This document shows, piece by piece, positions 37,686 through 46,730 of a stretch of DNA of 64,000 nucleotides; the stretch's first letter is position 1, and each line of letters opens with the position of its first letter. The DNA lies in contig CAVTWI010000002.1 in assembly GCA_963738345.1 (NCBI GenBank), positions 4,154,001 through 4,218,000 of the forward strand, given 5' to 3'. The notes under the pieces were generated by a model. That model was given only the letters and a program-made list of their open reading frames with translations. It ran no database searches and was not told the origin of the DNA. Origin of the DNA: Bog-159 sp963738345 (GTDB lineage Bacteria; Acidobacteriota; Terriglobia; Bryobacterales; Bryobacteraceae). The position numbers were made by a program, and so were the translations under genes.

Positions 37686-39161
37686 ATGCGAGACGAAATG
37701 ACACGCGCGCGGCATTCCAAGGGAATGGCCATTGTGCTGACGACACTGTCAATGTCCTTGATCCTGCCATTGATGGGATTGGGATTCGATGTCAGTACGC
37801 TGTATCTGGTCCGGTCGAAACTTTCGGCAGCGGCGGATGCGGCGGCGCTGGCGGGGGCGCGCGCCCTGGCGCAAGGCAGTAACTCTACCATCCAGGCGGG
37901 CAATGCAGTGACTACGGCGCAGAGTTTCTTTAGCGCCAACTTTCCCACTGGCTACTGGCGCTCTACCGGACCTGCCGCTACCGTTACCGTGGACGATACT
38001 TCCTATGCGAATTACCGGGTGGTTAGTGTCAGCGCCACGGTTCAAGCGCCCTTGTATTTTCTGCGCGTCTTCAACCAGCAGGCTTCCACGATCAACGTCA
38101 GCAGTAAGGCGGGACGGCGCGATGTACTGATGATGTTAGTGCTCGACCGGTCGTCTTCCATGACCGGGGTGGTCGCGGGTACGGGACAAACGGCGTGCGA
38201 TTTGATGAAGGCCGACGCGGCCGCGTTCGTCAACTACTTCGCCCCGGGACGCGACCAGTTAGGGCTAGTGGCCTTCGGCTCCTCCGTCTTCACTTATCAA
38301 TCCACGACCAGTTTCACCACGCCGGACGCCAACGGCAATACCATTCAGTCGCTGATCGGGCAGATCACTTGCGGTGACAATACGGCATCGGCGGCGGCGA
38401 TGGCGGCGGCGTATAAAGAGCTGGTGAGGGTAAACGACAAGAACCGTATGAACGTGATCACGTTCATGACCGATGGACGTCCCAACGGGGTGACCGCGGA
38501 TTACTCGCTCGGCACGGTAAAAGGAAGCTGCAGTCTACCGGCGGGAACTCCGGGAGTATTGGCGCAATGGGCGGGCGGCGCGGTGACGTCGGGTTCCACA
38601 GCGGGCTTGATGCAAGCCACCACGAGCAGCGTAACCTTCCCCAATAGCGGACTGCCATTGGCCGGCAGCAGCGGCTGTAAATTCGATGGCAGTAATAATC
38701 TTACGAATGTCAGCCAGGATATTCCGAACCTTCCCACTATAGACTTCTTCGGCAATTCGACATCGGGACCTTACAGCAATCAGAATAGCGGCGTGTGGCC
38801 GTATAATACTCCGTTCAACGCGACGGGAGGCAGCAGCATACCACAGCAAATTGTTATCGCGTCGACTAACGCGGTGGATAACATGGCGACAACGATTCGT
38901 ACTAACACTACGTTGAGCCCTTATATCTACGATATCGCGCTGGAGGGCGACGGACCGGCCAGCGACCAACCGGATACGTTACTATTGCGTAAGATGGCGA
39001 ATGACCCATCACTAGCGGGGGATAGCGGGATCGGCAGCACTTTCTACACACAACAGATTAACCAGCCCCATGGTTACTTCGCCGAAGCGCCGGATGCGTC
39101 GCAGTTGGCGGTGGCATTCGATACGATCGCTACGCAGATCACCATTCGTCTCGCGCAGTAG
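37686..39161 (+). CDS. TadG-like protein with von Willebrand A domain
   Basis: The 491-aa protein begins with a TadG-type N-terminus (ARHSKGMAIVLTTLSMSLILPLMGLGFDVSTLYLV...SAAADAAALAGARAL). A vWA domain follows from about residue 148, with the metal-site motif LDRSSSM (D-x-S-x-S). Extracellular vWA domains usually mediate protein or surface contact. The ATG follows GGAG with 5-bp spacing, 31 bp after the previous gene. The three-gene run looks like an adhesion or pilus module of which the motor components are elsewhere. Confidence 0.83.
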   Translation: MRDEMTRARHSKGMAIVLTTLSMSLILPLMGLGFDVSTLYLVRSKLSAAADAAALAGARALAQGSNSTIQAGNAVTTAQSFFSANFPTGYWRSTGPAATVTVDDTSYANYRVVSVSATVQAPLYFLRVFNQQASTINVSSKAGRRDVLMMLVLDRSSSMTGVVAGTGQTACDLMKADAAAFVNYFAPGRDQLGLVAFGSSVFTYQSTTSFTTPDANGNTIQSLIGQITCGDNTASAAAMAAAYKELVRVNDKNRMNVITFMTDGRPNGVTADYSLGTVKGSCSLPAGTPGVLAQWAGGAVTSGSTAGLMQATTSSVTFPNSGLPLAGSSGCKFDGSNNLTNVSQDIPNLPTIDFFGNSTSGPYSNQNSGVWPYNTPFNATGGSSIPQQIVIASTNAVDNMATTIRTNTTLSPYIYDIALEGDGPASDQPDTLLLRKMANDPSLAGDSGIGSTFYTQQINQPHGYFAEAPDASQLAVAFDTIATQITIRLAQ

Positions 39162-39167
39162 TCTGAA

Positions 39168-39214
39168 AGCCGGCGAAGGCTCCTTACATCAACTGAGGCA
39201 GGATTTCGCCGGCT
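39168..39214. terminator. Inverted repeat at the convergent gene ends
   Basis: Perfect 10-bp arms (AGCCGGCGAA / TTCGCCGGCT) separated by 27 nt span the ends of the vWA gene and the convergent sirtuin gene. It could form a bidirectional terminator stem, although no U-tract follows and one arm lies inside sirtuin codons. Confidence 0.35.
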
Positions 39215-39897
39215 AAGCCTTCGAGGGCACAGTCCACTAGGTCCGAGTATGGGGTAGGTTCCAGGTTCACCTGGATAACCCGCGATCCCGCTTGCTTCGC
39301 CAATGGAATCAGGCTGGCGGCCGGGTACACTTGCGCGGACGTACCCACCACCAGCAGCACCTGCGCCTGCAGTGTGGCGTGCTCTGCCTCTTGCATCATG
39401 CCTTCGGGCAGCGGTTCACCAAACCAGACCACTCCGGGACGCGCCAAGCCTCCGCAAGCGCAGTGGGGCGGCAGTTTCGGCAGGGGGGCGCGGCGGTCCG
39501 GCCAGTTGCTGCCGCAGGACGTGCAACGCATGCGCCAGATATCGCCGTGCAATTTCAACATCCGGCCACTACCGGCCATGTCGTGCAAGCCGTCAACGTT
39601 TTGGGTGATCAGGGTAAAGTGCGGTTTCTTGACTTCCAAGCGAACCAGCGCGGCATGTCCGGGGTTGGGCTGGGCGCGTTTGATGATTTCGCGGCGCCAG
39701 TTATACCATTCCCAAACCAGGCGAGGATCCCGCGCGAAGGCTTCAGGGGTGGCGAGGTCTTCGGGCTTGTAATTCCTCCACAGTCCACCGGGACCGCGGA
39801 AAACCGGCACGCCACTCTCGGCGGAGATGCCGGCGCCGGTCAATACCGCCACCGCCGTGGCTTCCCGTAACCATTCGCGCGCTTGCTCCAAAGTCAT
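39184..39897 (-). CDS. cobB: NAD-dependent protein deacylase (Sir2 family, CobB/SIRT5-like)
   Basis: This 237-aa enzyme removes acyl groups from lysine using NAD. Motifs seen are GAGISAESG near residue 20, TQNVDGLH near 95, the catalytic His in KLHGDIW near 113, zinc cysteines CTSC and CAC at about 121-143, and VGTSAQVYPA near 185. A Tyr-x-x-Arg pair (YNWRR) near 63-67 is the class III signature that favours succinyl and malonyl lysines. The ATG at 39897 is chosen as the start because similarity begins at TLEQAREWL; the upstream ATG at 39963 adds 22 unrelated residues. Confidence 0.88.
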   Translation of the reverse strand: MTLEQAREWLREATAVAVLTGAGISAESGVPVFRGPGGLWRNYKPEDLATPEAFARDPRLVWEWYNWRREIIKRAQPNPGHAALVRLEVKKPHFTLITQNVDGLHDMAGSGRMLKLHGDIWRMRCTSCGSNWPDRRAPLPKLPPHCACGGLARPGVVWFGEPLPEGMMQEAEHATLQAQVLLVVGTSAQVYPAASLIPLAKQAGSRVIQVNLEPTPYSDLVDCALEGLAGEILPQLM

Positions 39898-40046
39898 CAA
39901 TTTGATTTTAACTCGCCGGGGTGGGCAGACTTTCGGGGCGGCCGGCACTGACTTTTCTACCATAACAGTTAACTTCGGATAACATCCGGTACCGATAGTA
40001 GATTAGTTAGCATTGCTAACTTTCATAAATGAGCAAAGTTTTAACT

Positions 40047-40075
40047 TTGTAGTCACTCGATAGTCCGTCTATAAT
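40047..40075 (+). promoter_or_regulatory. Putative promoter of the large TPR gene
   Basis: TTGTAG (40047-40052), 17 bp, then a perfect TATAAT (40070-40075) lie 31 bp before the GTG start at 40107. The surrounding 140 bp are AT-rich compared with the genes. Confidence 0.55.
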
Positions 40076-40106
40076 AACTGTGACATAGTCAGGCAGAGGC
40101 AGACGC

Positions 40107-43100
40107 GTGAAGTGTCTTTATTGCGGAAGAGGGATCGGTCCGATCCGCCAGATACGGGACGTCGAGTTCTGTAGCGAGGCGCATCGCAATCAGTTTCGCG
40201 AACGGTACCGCCAGCAAGTGTACGAAGCGCTTGCTCCCGAACCCGCGCCTATACGCACGGCCGATTTTATCGAGCGTCCCACACACGTTGTAGGGCCCGC
40301 CCCGATTCCGGTTTTACGCGTGATGGGCAGGCCGTCGCCGGGCCAGACGAATCCCTGTGTGACGGTGGAAGCGGCAGGCATCGCCGTGGAACGGCCGAGC
40401 TGGATTATCAGGCAAGACTTGGCGGCCATGCCGGTACGGCTGGCTTGGCGGGAAACGGTGGCCGCGCGCCCGCTGGCATTGCAGGCTGGGCGGCCGGTTT
40501 TGCCCGACGGTATTCAGGCTCCGCAAACCGGAATCGGCGGAGAGCTGACGGCTTGTCTGGCAGCCACAGACGACCGTACGCAGGGGCCCGTGGCCGCGCC
40601 GCGGATCCACGAAACGGCACGGCCCATCAGTCACCCGGCAGCCTTGCCCGGGGTGACACGTAGTATCGCACCGGCCCAGGCGAAGGCATCCGCGCCGCAA
40701 TTCGAAGCAGCCATCCCGGCATCCGCTGTCCCGACGGCTATCGGGTCGGTGGCCGCGGCAGCACACGCCTTGATGGGAGCAACGGCACGCACGGCTATCA
40801 CCGCTCCGGCTGCTCCCGCGGGCAACCCGGTGGCCGCCGAAGCACGTCCGCTGCAGGCTGGTCCATTGCTGACGCATTGCGACTTGCACACGACGCTGGA
40901 AAAAGGTTATCCAGTAGCATTCGAACCCCCCGGCACCCGCAACATCGCGATCATTTTACCCAAGCCGCCCGCGGCCGCTGCAACGGACTCCTGGATCAGC
41001 GCTGCAACCCCGGTAAGCGCGGCTCCGCGCCGGTCAGACATGCAACCGGCGGCGACGCATAGCGTTCCCGTACATCTGCCCGCGGCGCCCGAAAAGTCCG
41101 CCGGACTGGCGCCTCTGCTCTCGACGGCGGATCTGCAACCGGCGGCGATGCTGGCCGCTTCGCCAACCCGCTACAGCGAGCGGATCGAGGGCGACGGCCG
41201 CCCCATGGCGGCGCCCACTGCCGGGTCCACTATGCCGGTCGGCGTGCCGGTGGATTTAGCGCAGCCACAAGATCCGCGCCTGCGGGAGGCGGACGGCAAT
41301 CGAACCCTGCGAGCCGCCACGGCAGCGGCGCCGGTGCCCGCCGATCCAACCACTGTGGTCCACGAGCTTTCGGCTTTGGCTGGCGGCGCGGCGGCAAATA
41401 TGGGTTCCGCTCCGCCGCATCGGGCCGGTTCGCCGGTACCGGCCATGCCCACCGCAGCAGCGCCTGTGTGGACTCGGGCGATGGCTGCGCCGCAGGAACG
41501 GCCCTTGGTCCCGCTGGCCGGTGTCGATCTACCGGTGATCGAATGTCTGCCGTCTCCAGCCGGCGCACTCGATACAACGCTGTTGGTGGCGCGCAACGCC
41601 GCCCGGTCGGTCCGCGCCTGCGCCATCCTCTGGACCCTGCGCATGACGCATGTCTTCGCCCCGGACTTCCGCATGGAGCCGGTGCGCGCCAAATTCAGCG
41701 ACCTGTTGCGTACGGACCACAACCTGGCTTACGGCCGCGATACGGAATACCGGCCGCCGGTGAAAAGCAAAGTGCGCCCCATCAAGCGGGAGCCCACTAC
41801 GCTGGCGCTCAAACCTAAGCTGGCCTATATCGGCATGGCAGCGGCGGCCATGCTGGCGGCTGGCATCTTGCGCCCGCAGGCCTCTTCAAACGGCGCCGGC
41901 GACTCTTCGCTGTGGCATGGGGGATCCATACGGCAGTGGCTATCCGCGCGGGCGACCCGGGATTTCTCGGACGATTTTCGCGGCGGCCTGGCGCAATGGA
42001 AAGGCGTACAGGCGAAGTGGCCCAAGAGTTGGTCATACAGCACGGATGGCTTTATCCATCCCGGGCAACTGGCGCTCTACCGCCCTTCGGTGCCGCTCTC
42101 CGACTACCGCTTCGAGTTCATGGCGCAGATCGAGAACAAGAGCGTGGATTGGGTAGTACGCGCGCACGATGCGGATAATTATTATGCGTTGAAGTTCACC
42201 GTAGTGCAGCCCGGGCCGCGGCCCATCGTGGCGATGGTGCGCTATCCGGTAATCGGCGGCAACCGTGGAACGCGCGTGCAGACGCCGCTACGCATGATGA
42301 TCCACGCCAACACGCCCTATCGCGTAACGGTGGATGTGAAGGGCAACCACTATCGCGCATTCGTGGAGGGCCAGGAGGCTGACTTCTGGACCGAAGACCG
42401 CCTGAAGACGGGCGGCGTTGGATTTTTCAGCGATGCGGGCGAGCGGGCCCGGGTGTATTGGGTGAAGCTCGAGAGCAATGGCGACCTATTAGGCAGAATC
42501 TGCGGCTTGCTGTCCGCAAAAGGCGGGAACGCTACTGACACCGCCACAGCAAAGGAGAAACAAGCGATGGATTACCGGCATGCAGGACTCAAGGATTTGA
42601 AGGCGGCTTCCGTCTCTGGCGGCACCGAAAACACCAATGCGACGCAGGAGGCGCGCATCAGCCGCGTACTCTCGAAAGCCGCATCGCTGCATCTGGACGG
42701 CAAGCTGGGCGATGCCGCCAAGGAACTGGCGCGCGCAATCGATGGCGGCGAACGGCACCCGGCGTTGTATTTTGCGCTAGGCCAACTGCAATACGAGTTG
42801 CAGGAGTATGGCCCCGCCTCGCAAAGTTACTCGCAGGCCGCCCTGCTGCAGCCGTTACATCCGACCGCGCACTTCAACGCGGGAGTGTGCCAGGGCCGCG
42901 TGGAGCATTGGGACGAGGCCGCCGCATCGTTTCGTAAGGCCATCTCGAACGATCCCGCCCGCACGGAGGCGCACCTCGCCTTGGGCGCGTGCCTGGTGCA
43001 ATTGGGTCTGCACAACGAAGCGCTGGACGCTTACGACCGGTTCCTCGAGCGCCATCCGGACCACGACGAAGCGCTGTTCGGCAAAGCCGTGGCGCTGCAG

Positions 43101-44225
43101 AAGCGCGACCGCAGCAACGAAGCGGTGGATCTGTACCGGCGCATCCTGGCGCGCAATCCGCATTCGGAAGAGGCACTGAGCAACCTGGTGTCGCTCTCGC
43201 TGGCGAATCAGGATTACGACCAGGTGCGCAAGTACGCGCAAAAACTGGCGGACTCGCAGCCCAAATCGCAGATCGCGCTGGAGGGTCTGGCGGGCGCGGC
43301 CTTCGCGGCGGGCGATCACAAAGCGGCCGCGGACTACTCGCGCAAGCTGGCGGAACTGGCGCCGCAAGTGTTCGAAAACTGGTTCAACCTGGGCGTGGCC
43401 TGCCACAAGGCGGGTGACCTGCCGAGCGCCGCGGACGCCTACGCGCGGGCCACGCGGGTGCAAGCGGACTCGCCGCAAGCGCACCTGAATTTAGGTGTGG
43501 CGCTGCAGGAACAAGGGGACCTGAAGGGCGCCCGCGCGGCGTACCAGCGAGCCTTGGCGATCGATGCGAAACTGCCGGGCGTCCATTGGAATCTGGGACT
43601 GGTGCACGAGCAGTTGGGCGAATCGGAATCGGCCGAGAAACTCTACGCGCAGGTGCCGGAGAATTCGCCGGATTCGGATGACGCGGCTTTCCGCATCGGG
43701 CATCTGCGGCTGCAGCGCGGCGATTATCCAGGCAGCATTCGGGCCTTCGAAGCGTGCTTGCTGAAGCGGCCTAACTGGCCGGAAGCGCGGCTGAACCTGG
43801 GCATCGCCCACTGGCGTGCGGGCGATAAGGAATCCGCGCGCGTCTGCTTCCAGGAATTGACGGCGTCGGGCGCCGATTCGAAGGAAGCCTTGCGCGGTCT
43901 GGCGGCGCTATCGCTGGAGCACCAGGATTACGACAAAGCCTTCGAGATCTACCGGCAATTGCTGGATGCGGGCGAGCGCAGTCCCGAACTGCTCTACAAC
44001 GCGGGACTGATCTGCCAGCGGCGCGGCGAGGCCGAAGATGCGGCGGTGCTGTACAAAGAGGCGATCAGAGCGGACCCCGGATTCGGCGAGGCGCTGTTGA
44101 ATTTAGGGCATGCGCTGATGTCGCTGGGGAACGAGTTTGAAGCGCGGTCCTGCTGGCGGAAGGCGGTGATCGCCAAGCCTGAGTTGGCGCAGCGGTACTT
44201 TGAGCCGGCAGCCCAGGCTTCGTAA
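40107..44225 (+). CDS. Large multidomain TPR protein with N-terminal zinc-finger-like motif
   Basis: The 1372-aa protein has an unusual layout. Residues 3-26 form a Cys-x2-Cys...Cys-x3-His motif (CLYC...FCSEAH), probably a small zinc finger. Residues 55-470 are Ala/Pro-rich and probably disordered. One membrane segment is near 571-590 (LAYIGMAAAAMLAAGIL). A concanavalin-like beta domain (about 615-790, FSDDFRGGLAQWKG) is followed by about 12-14 TPRs to the end. The zinc motif would lie in the cytoplasm and the beta and TPR parts outside, so it may link intracellular state to an envelope scaffold. That is inference. The start is GTG. Its last codons form part of a 40-bp repeat copied at 46691. 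Confidence 0.75.
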   Translation: MKCLYCGRGIGPIRQIRDVEFCSEAHRNQFRERYRQQVYEALAPEPAPIRTADFIERPTHVVGPAPIPVLRVMGRPSPGQTNPCVTVEAAGIAVERPSWIIRQDLAAMPVRLAWRETVAARPLALQAGRPVLPDGIQAPQTGIGGELTACLAATDDRTQGPVAAPRIHETARPISHPAALPGVTRSIAPAQAKASAPQFEAAIPASAVPTAIGSVAAAAHALMGATARTAITAPAAPAGNPVAAEARPLQAGPLLTHCDLHTTLEKGYPVAFEPPGTRNIAIILPKPPAAAATDSWISAATPVSAAPRRSDMQPAATHSVPVHLPAAPEKSAGLAPLLSTADLQPAAMLAASPTRYSERIEGDGRPMAAPTAGSTMPVGVPVDLAQPQDPRLREADGNRTLRAATAAAPVPADPTTVVHELSALAGGAAANMGSAPPHRAGSPVPAMPTAAAPVWTRAMAAPQERPLVPLAGVDLPVIECLPSPAGALDTTLLVARNAARSVRACAILWTLRMTHVFAPDFRMEPVRAKFSDLLRTDHNLAYGRDTEYRPPVKSKVRPIKREPTTLALKPKLAYIGMAAAAMLAAGILRPQASSNGAGDSSLWHGGSIRQWLSARATRDFSDDFRGGLAQWKGVQAKWPKSWSYSTDGFIHPGQLALYRPSVPLSDYRFEFMAQIENKSVDWVVRAHDADNYYALKFTVVQPGPRPIVAMVRYPVIGGNRGTRVQTPLRMMIHANTPYRVTVDVKGNHYRAFVEGQEADFWTEDRLKTGGVGFFSDAGERARVYWVKLESNGDLLGRICGLLSAKGGNATDTATAKEKQAMDYRHAGLKDLKAASVSGGTENTNATQEARISRVLSKAASLHLDGKLGDAAKELARAIDGGERHPALYFALGQLQYELQEYGPASQSYSQAALLQPLHPTAHFNAGVCQGRVEHWDEAAASFRKAISNDPARTEAHLALGACLVQLGLHNEALDAYDRFLERHPDHDEALFGKAVALQKRDRSNEAVDLYRRILARNPHSEEALSNLVSLSLANQDYDQVRKYAQKLADSQPKSQIALEGLAGAAFAAGDHKAAADYSRKLAELAPQVFENWFNLGVACHKAGDLPSAADAYARATRVQADSPQAHLNLGVALQEQGDLKGARAAYQRALAIDAKLPGVHWNLGLVHEQLGESESAEKLYAQVPENSPDSDDAAFRIGHLRLQRGDYPGSIRAFEACLLKRPNWPEARLNLGIAHWRAGDKESARVCFQELTASGADSKEALRGLAALSLEHQDYDKAFEIYRQLLDAGERSPELLYNAGLICQRRGEAEDAAVLYKEAIRADPGFGEALLNLGHALMSLGNEFEARSCWRKAVIAKPELAQRYFEPAAQAS

Positions 44226-44241
44226 CTGGCTTACTCGCAGC
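44201..44241. repeat. Direct repeat, left copy (41 bp)
   Basis: This stretch, from TGAGCCGGCAGCCC to TTACTCGCAGC, contains the last codons and stop of the TPR gene plus the reverse-strand stop and last codons of an ADOP permease. It is repeated at 46691-46730 with a single extra base. See the right copy. Confidence 0.9.
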
Positions 44242-44609
44242 ATCGCCGCCGAGCCCGTCCTGGTCATCAGAACCTGCGCCTTCGAAACGAGGGCTACGCG
44301 GACGATTGCCGACGCCGAACGTGCATCGGGGCATCGGGATCCCGTAGCCTGCTAGCCGTAAATGCGCCCCATCAAGTCGCGCCCGTTGGCTTCTGCGTCC
44401 GCATACTACGCCGCGGAAAAGGAAACCCAATGCCCGGGGAGCCGGCTGGTTCTGGCCCGCGTGAGCCAGATGGGTTTGCGCGCCCGATACACCCTACTAT
44501 TGGCGCAGCGTATGGCTCAGGCACAGACGGCCGTCGAGCACGTCATCCACAAACGTTTGGCAATTTTACGAAAGGCTCCTTCAATCGTTGCACCTGGCGA
44601 AATTGCTTC
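44242..44609. other. Non-coding stretch inside the repeat-bracketed segment
   Basis: I find no recognisable gene or RNA in these 368 bp. Short open frames are present on the plus strand but show neither a ribosome binding site nor a familiar motif. Confidence 0.5.
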
Positions 44610-46310
44610 TTAGTTCTGGCCGGTGAGGCCCTCGAATCGATAAGTATACTTCCATGTGTGCACCCCGCCTAAGGATAGTCCAGGCGCAGAGAGTGCAAGT
44701 ACCTGGGATGGATCGGGTACGAGCTCAATTACCATTTCAAACGGGCCGCTACCATAAGTGCCGCCGGGAAGTTGTGAGGATATGGTTATCGACTCATTGG
44801 ATGCTCGCGTAGTCCACGCGTATGGATAATAATCGTATGCTCCCTTGTGCTCCACCAGCTTTACTGTGACCCATGCGTCTGAGTCGCCGCCCGTCCAGGT
44901 AATAGTGAGCGGCTGGCCGCCGTACAAGACACGGTTTGCAAGGGCCGTTTGAATCTGGATGGGCGAGCCAATCTGGACGGTAGTCTGAAATGCGCCTATA
45001 TCCGCGCCGCCGCTTCCGGACACTTTGAAAGATCCTTGCTGGATAGTGCCGCTGGGGAGCGTTGCCTGATACACCGTCAATCCTCCCACCTGTCCGGAAT
45101 GGAAGGCTGGGACAGGGTCAAATCCAATGCCGGGGGACGGGAGGACAGCGAGTGTTGTTCCGCCCTGGAGGGGCACTGGTGCGGCCGACGTTGCCGCGAG
45201 CCCGGTACCTTGAATGGTGAGCGCACCAGCGCCGAGGCTGCGGTAGCCCGGAATGGGACAAGACGGGCCGTAGTATGTGTAGGCGGGCGGAAGAAAGCCG
45301 CCTTCGGACAACACTGGCTGGGTGGGAACTTGCCGTCCCGGCGAAGCCTGCAGCGAGGCCGTGAGGGTATCCGTTTCAACTATGTTGGTAGTGAGACCGA
45401 CGGTGGTGGTGACGGTCTTTTCCCAGGCGATTTCACCGTAACCTTGCGTGGGAGGATCGACACAGGCCCCGCCGCCGCCGGCAATGCTCACGGTTACTGG
45501 CTGGCTTATGTTGTCATGGACGATCTGCAAGGGTACGGCGCAACCCTGGCGCACAGTCGCAGGAACTTGGAAATTGAACTGGTCCAGACCGACAAACCCG
45601 GGGGCGCGCCCGGCCCACTCCGCGCCGTTGTAGGCTCCTTCGAAGTCGAACACTGGACCGCTGGTGATCTCCGCGGATGCCAGCGGGGTGGCTTGGGCTG
45701 GAGAGCCATCCGCCGGTTGGTTATAGACAAGGCCGTTGCCAGTGCCATAAATCGAAATATAGTCTCCTGGCATCGCACTGTTGATCGGCGAGTTGAGCGA
45801 CGTGCTGCCGTCGGCGCTCACGTTGAGCACGGCCCCTTGCCCACAGCCGCTGGCATCAATTGAGAAGATAGCCGGAGTGGCGCTCAGACCCGTGGTGACG
45901 TTTGTGTATGGTTCGCTCTCGCCAGTTGCAGTAGATACCACGATTCCGGCAGCGCTACTCGCGCCAGGCGTAGTATCGTTCGAAGACGGCACCTGAAAGT
46001 TGATCTGGGTTGCGGAAACGTAGAAGAGCGGAGCACCGATTCCATTCACGCTTACCGAGGTTCCAGCCAATTGCCTGGGAAGTGGAGTGCTCTTCGCGGT
46101 TTGCGTAGAGGATGCCAGATTGGCCCCGAAGATCGTCGCGATTGACCCGCCGGGCAAAGTCTCAAAGAAGTTACCGCCGCTACCAGCGGTACCGATCTCG
46201 CTCCCTGTCCCGTAGCTGGCGGCACTGACCACGCCGCCAGCGGAAATCACAGGTTGTTGGCCAGGTATTGCCATTGGCGAAACGAAGAGTACAAATAGTG
46301 CGCACTTCAT
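44610..46310 (-). CDS. Secreted TIGR03437-type protein (acidobacterial beta-domain protein)
   Basis: The 566-aa protein has a signal peptide (MKCALFVLFVSPMAIPGQQ). Two copies of the acidobacterial C-terminal domain pattern follow. The first has PGGSIATIFGANLA, then APLFYVSATQINFQVP, and the second AMPGDYISIYGTGNG then APGFVGLDQFNFQVPA. The last 280 residues are unlike these and unassigned. The domain is of unknown function, found on many secreted proteins of Solibacter-type bacteria. ATG 46310 follows GGGAGG; an upstream in-frame ATG at 46343 is less likely. The gene is the only one in a 2.45-kb segment between near-identical 40-bp repeats. Confidence 0.83.
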   Translation of the reverse strand: MKCALFVLFVSPMAIPGQQPVISAGGVVSAASYGTGSEIGTAGSGGNFFETLPGGSIATIFGANLASSTQTAKSTPLPRQLAGTSVSVNGIGAPLFYVSATQINFQVPSSNDTTPGASSAAGIVVSTATGESEPYTNVTTGLSATPAIFSIDASGCGQGAVLNVSADGSTSLNSPINSAMPGDYISIYGTGNGLVYNQPADGSPAQATPLASAEITSGPVFDFEGAYNGAEWAGRAPGFVGLDQFNFQVPATVRQGCAVPLQIVHDNISQPVTVSIAGGGGACVDPPTQGYGEIAWEKTVTTTVGLTTNIVETDTLTASLQASPGRQVPTQPVLSEGGFLPPAYTYYGPSCPIPGYRSLGAGALTIQGTGLAATSAAPVPLQGGTTLAVLPSPGIGFDPVPAFHSGQVGGLTVYQATLPSGTIQQGSFKVSGSGGADIGAFQTTVQIGSPIQIQTALANRVLYGGQPLTITWTGGDSDAWVTVKLVEHKGAYDYYPYAWTTRASNESITISSQLPGGTYGSGPFEMVIELVPDPSQVLALSAPGLSLGGVHTWKYTYRFEGLTGQN

Positions 46311-46690
46311 TGTGTCTTGCCTCCCTGCTGGCTCAATTACCACGAATGTGACGGCTAATCAGATCTGTATCACCTAAATATATCCTAGTCAAGCGAGTTT
46401 TTCGAAGTTATTGGAACGTGTCGAATTATTGTCCTGGGTTAAGTGCTTCAGAACGGATCGGTTGACGCCATCGCAAGAATCGCCAGATAGTCTGCCTTGC
46501 TCCTAAGCATTCATGGTAATCAGTGATAGCTGAAGTAGCAGTAAGGTTCGCGTATCTAAATTTGGTTTAGATCGCGCAACCAGTTGTGCCTGTTACAGCG
46601 ATCCGCCCCAATCTGGGGAGTGGAGACGCAAGACCTGGATTTCGCGACTGAGGTACAATCCATAAAACGTTGGTCATGGAACGGATCCGA
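46311..46690. other. Intergenic region with a small inverted repeat
   Basis: In 380 bp no gene is supported. An inverted repeat, ATCTAAA (46554-46560) and TTTAGAT (46566-46572) with a 5-nt loop, is the only structure seen; its role is unknown. Confidence 0.45.
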
Positions 46691-46730
46691 TGAGCCGGCG
46701 CCCAGGCTTCGTAACTGGCTTACTCGCAGC
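46691..46730. repeat. Direct repeat, right copy (40 bp)
   Basis: It matches 44201-44241 except for one missing base. Here the minus-strand stop codon TTA (46720-46722) truly ends the permease. If the intervening 2.45 kb are removed, the TPR stop and permease stop face each other 5 bp apart. Confidence 0.9.

Noticed and set aside
44201..46730. Repeat-bracketed segment as a transposon
   Set aside because: No transposase, no terminal inverted repeats, and a 40-bp duplication is too long for typical transposition.
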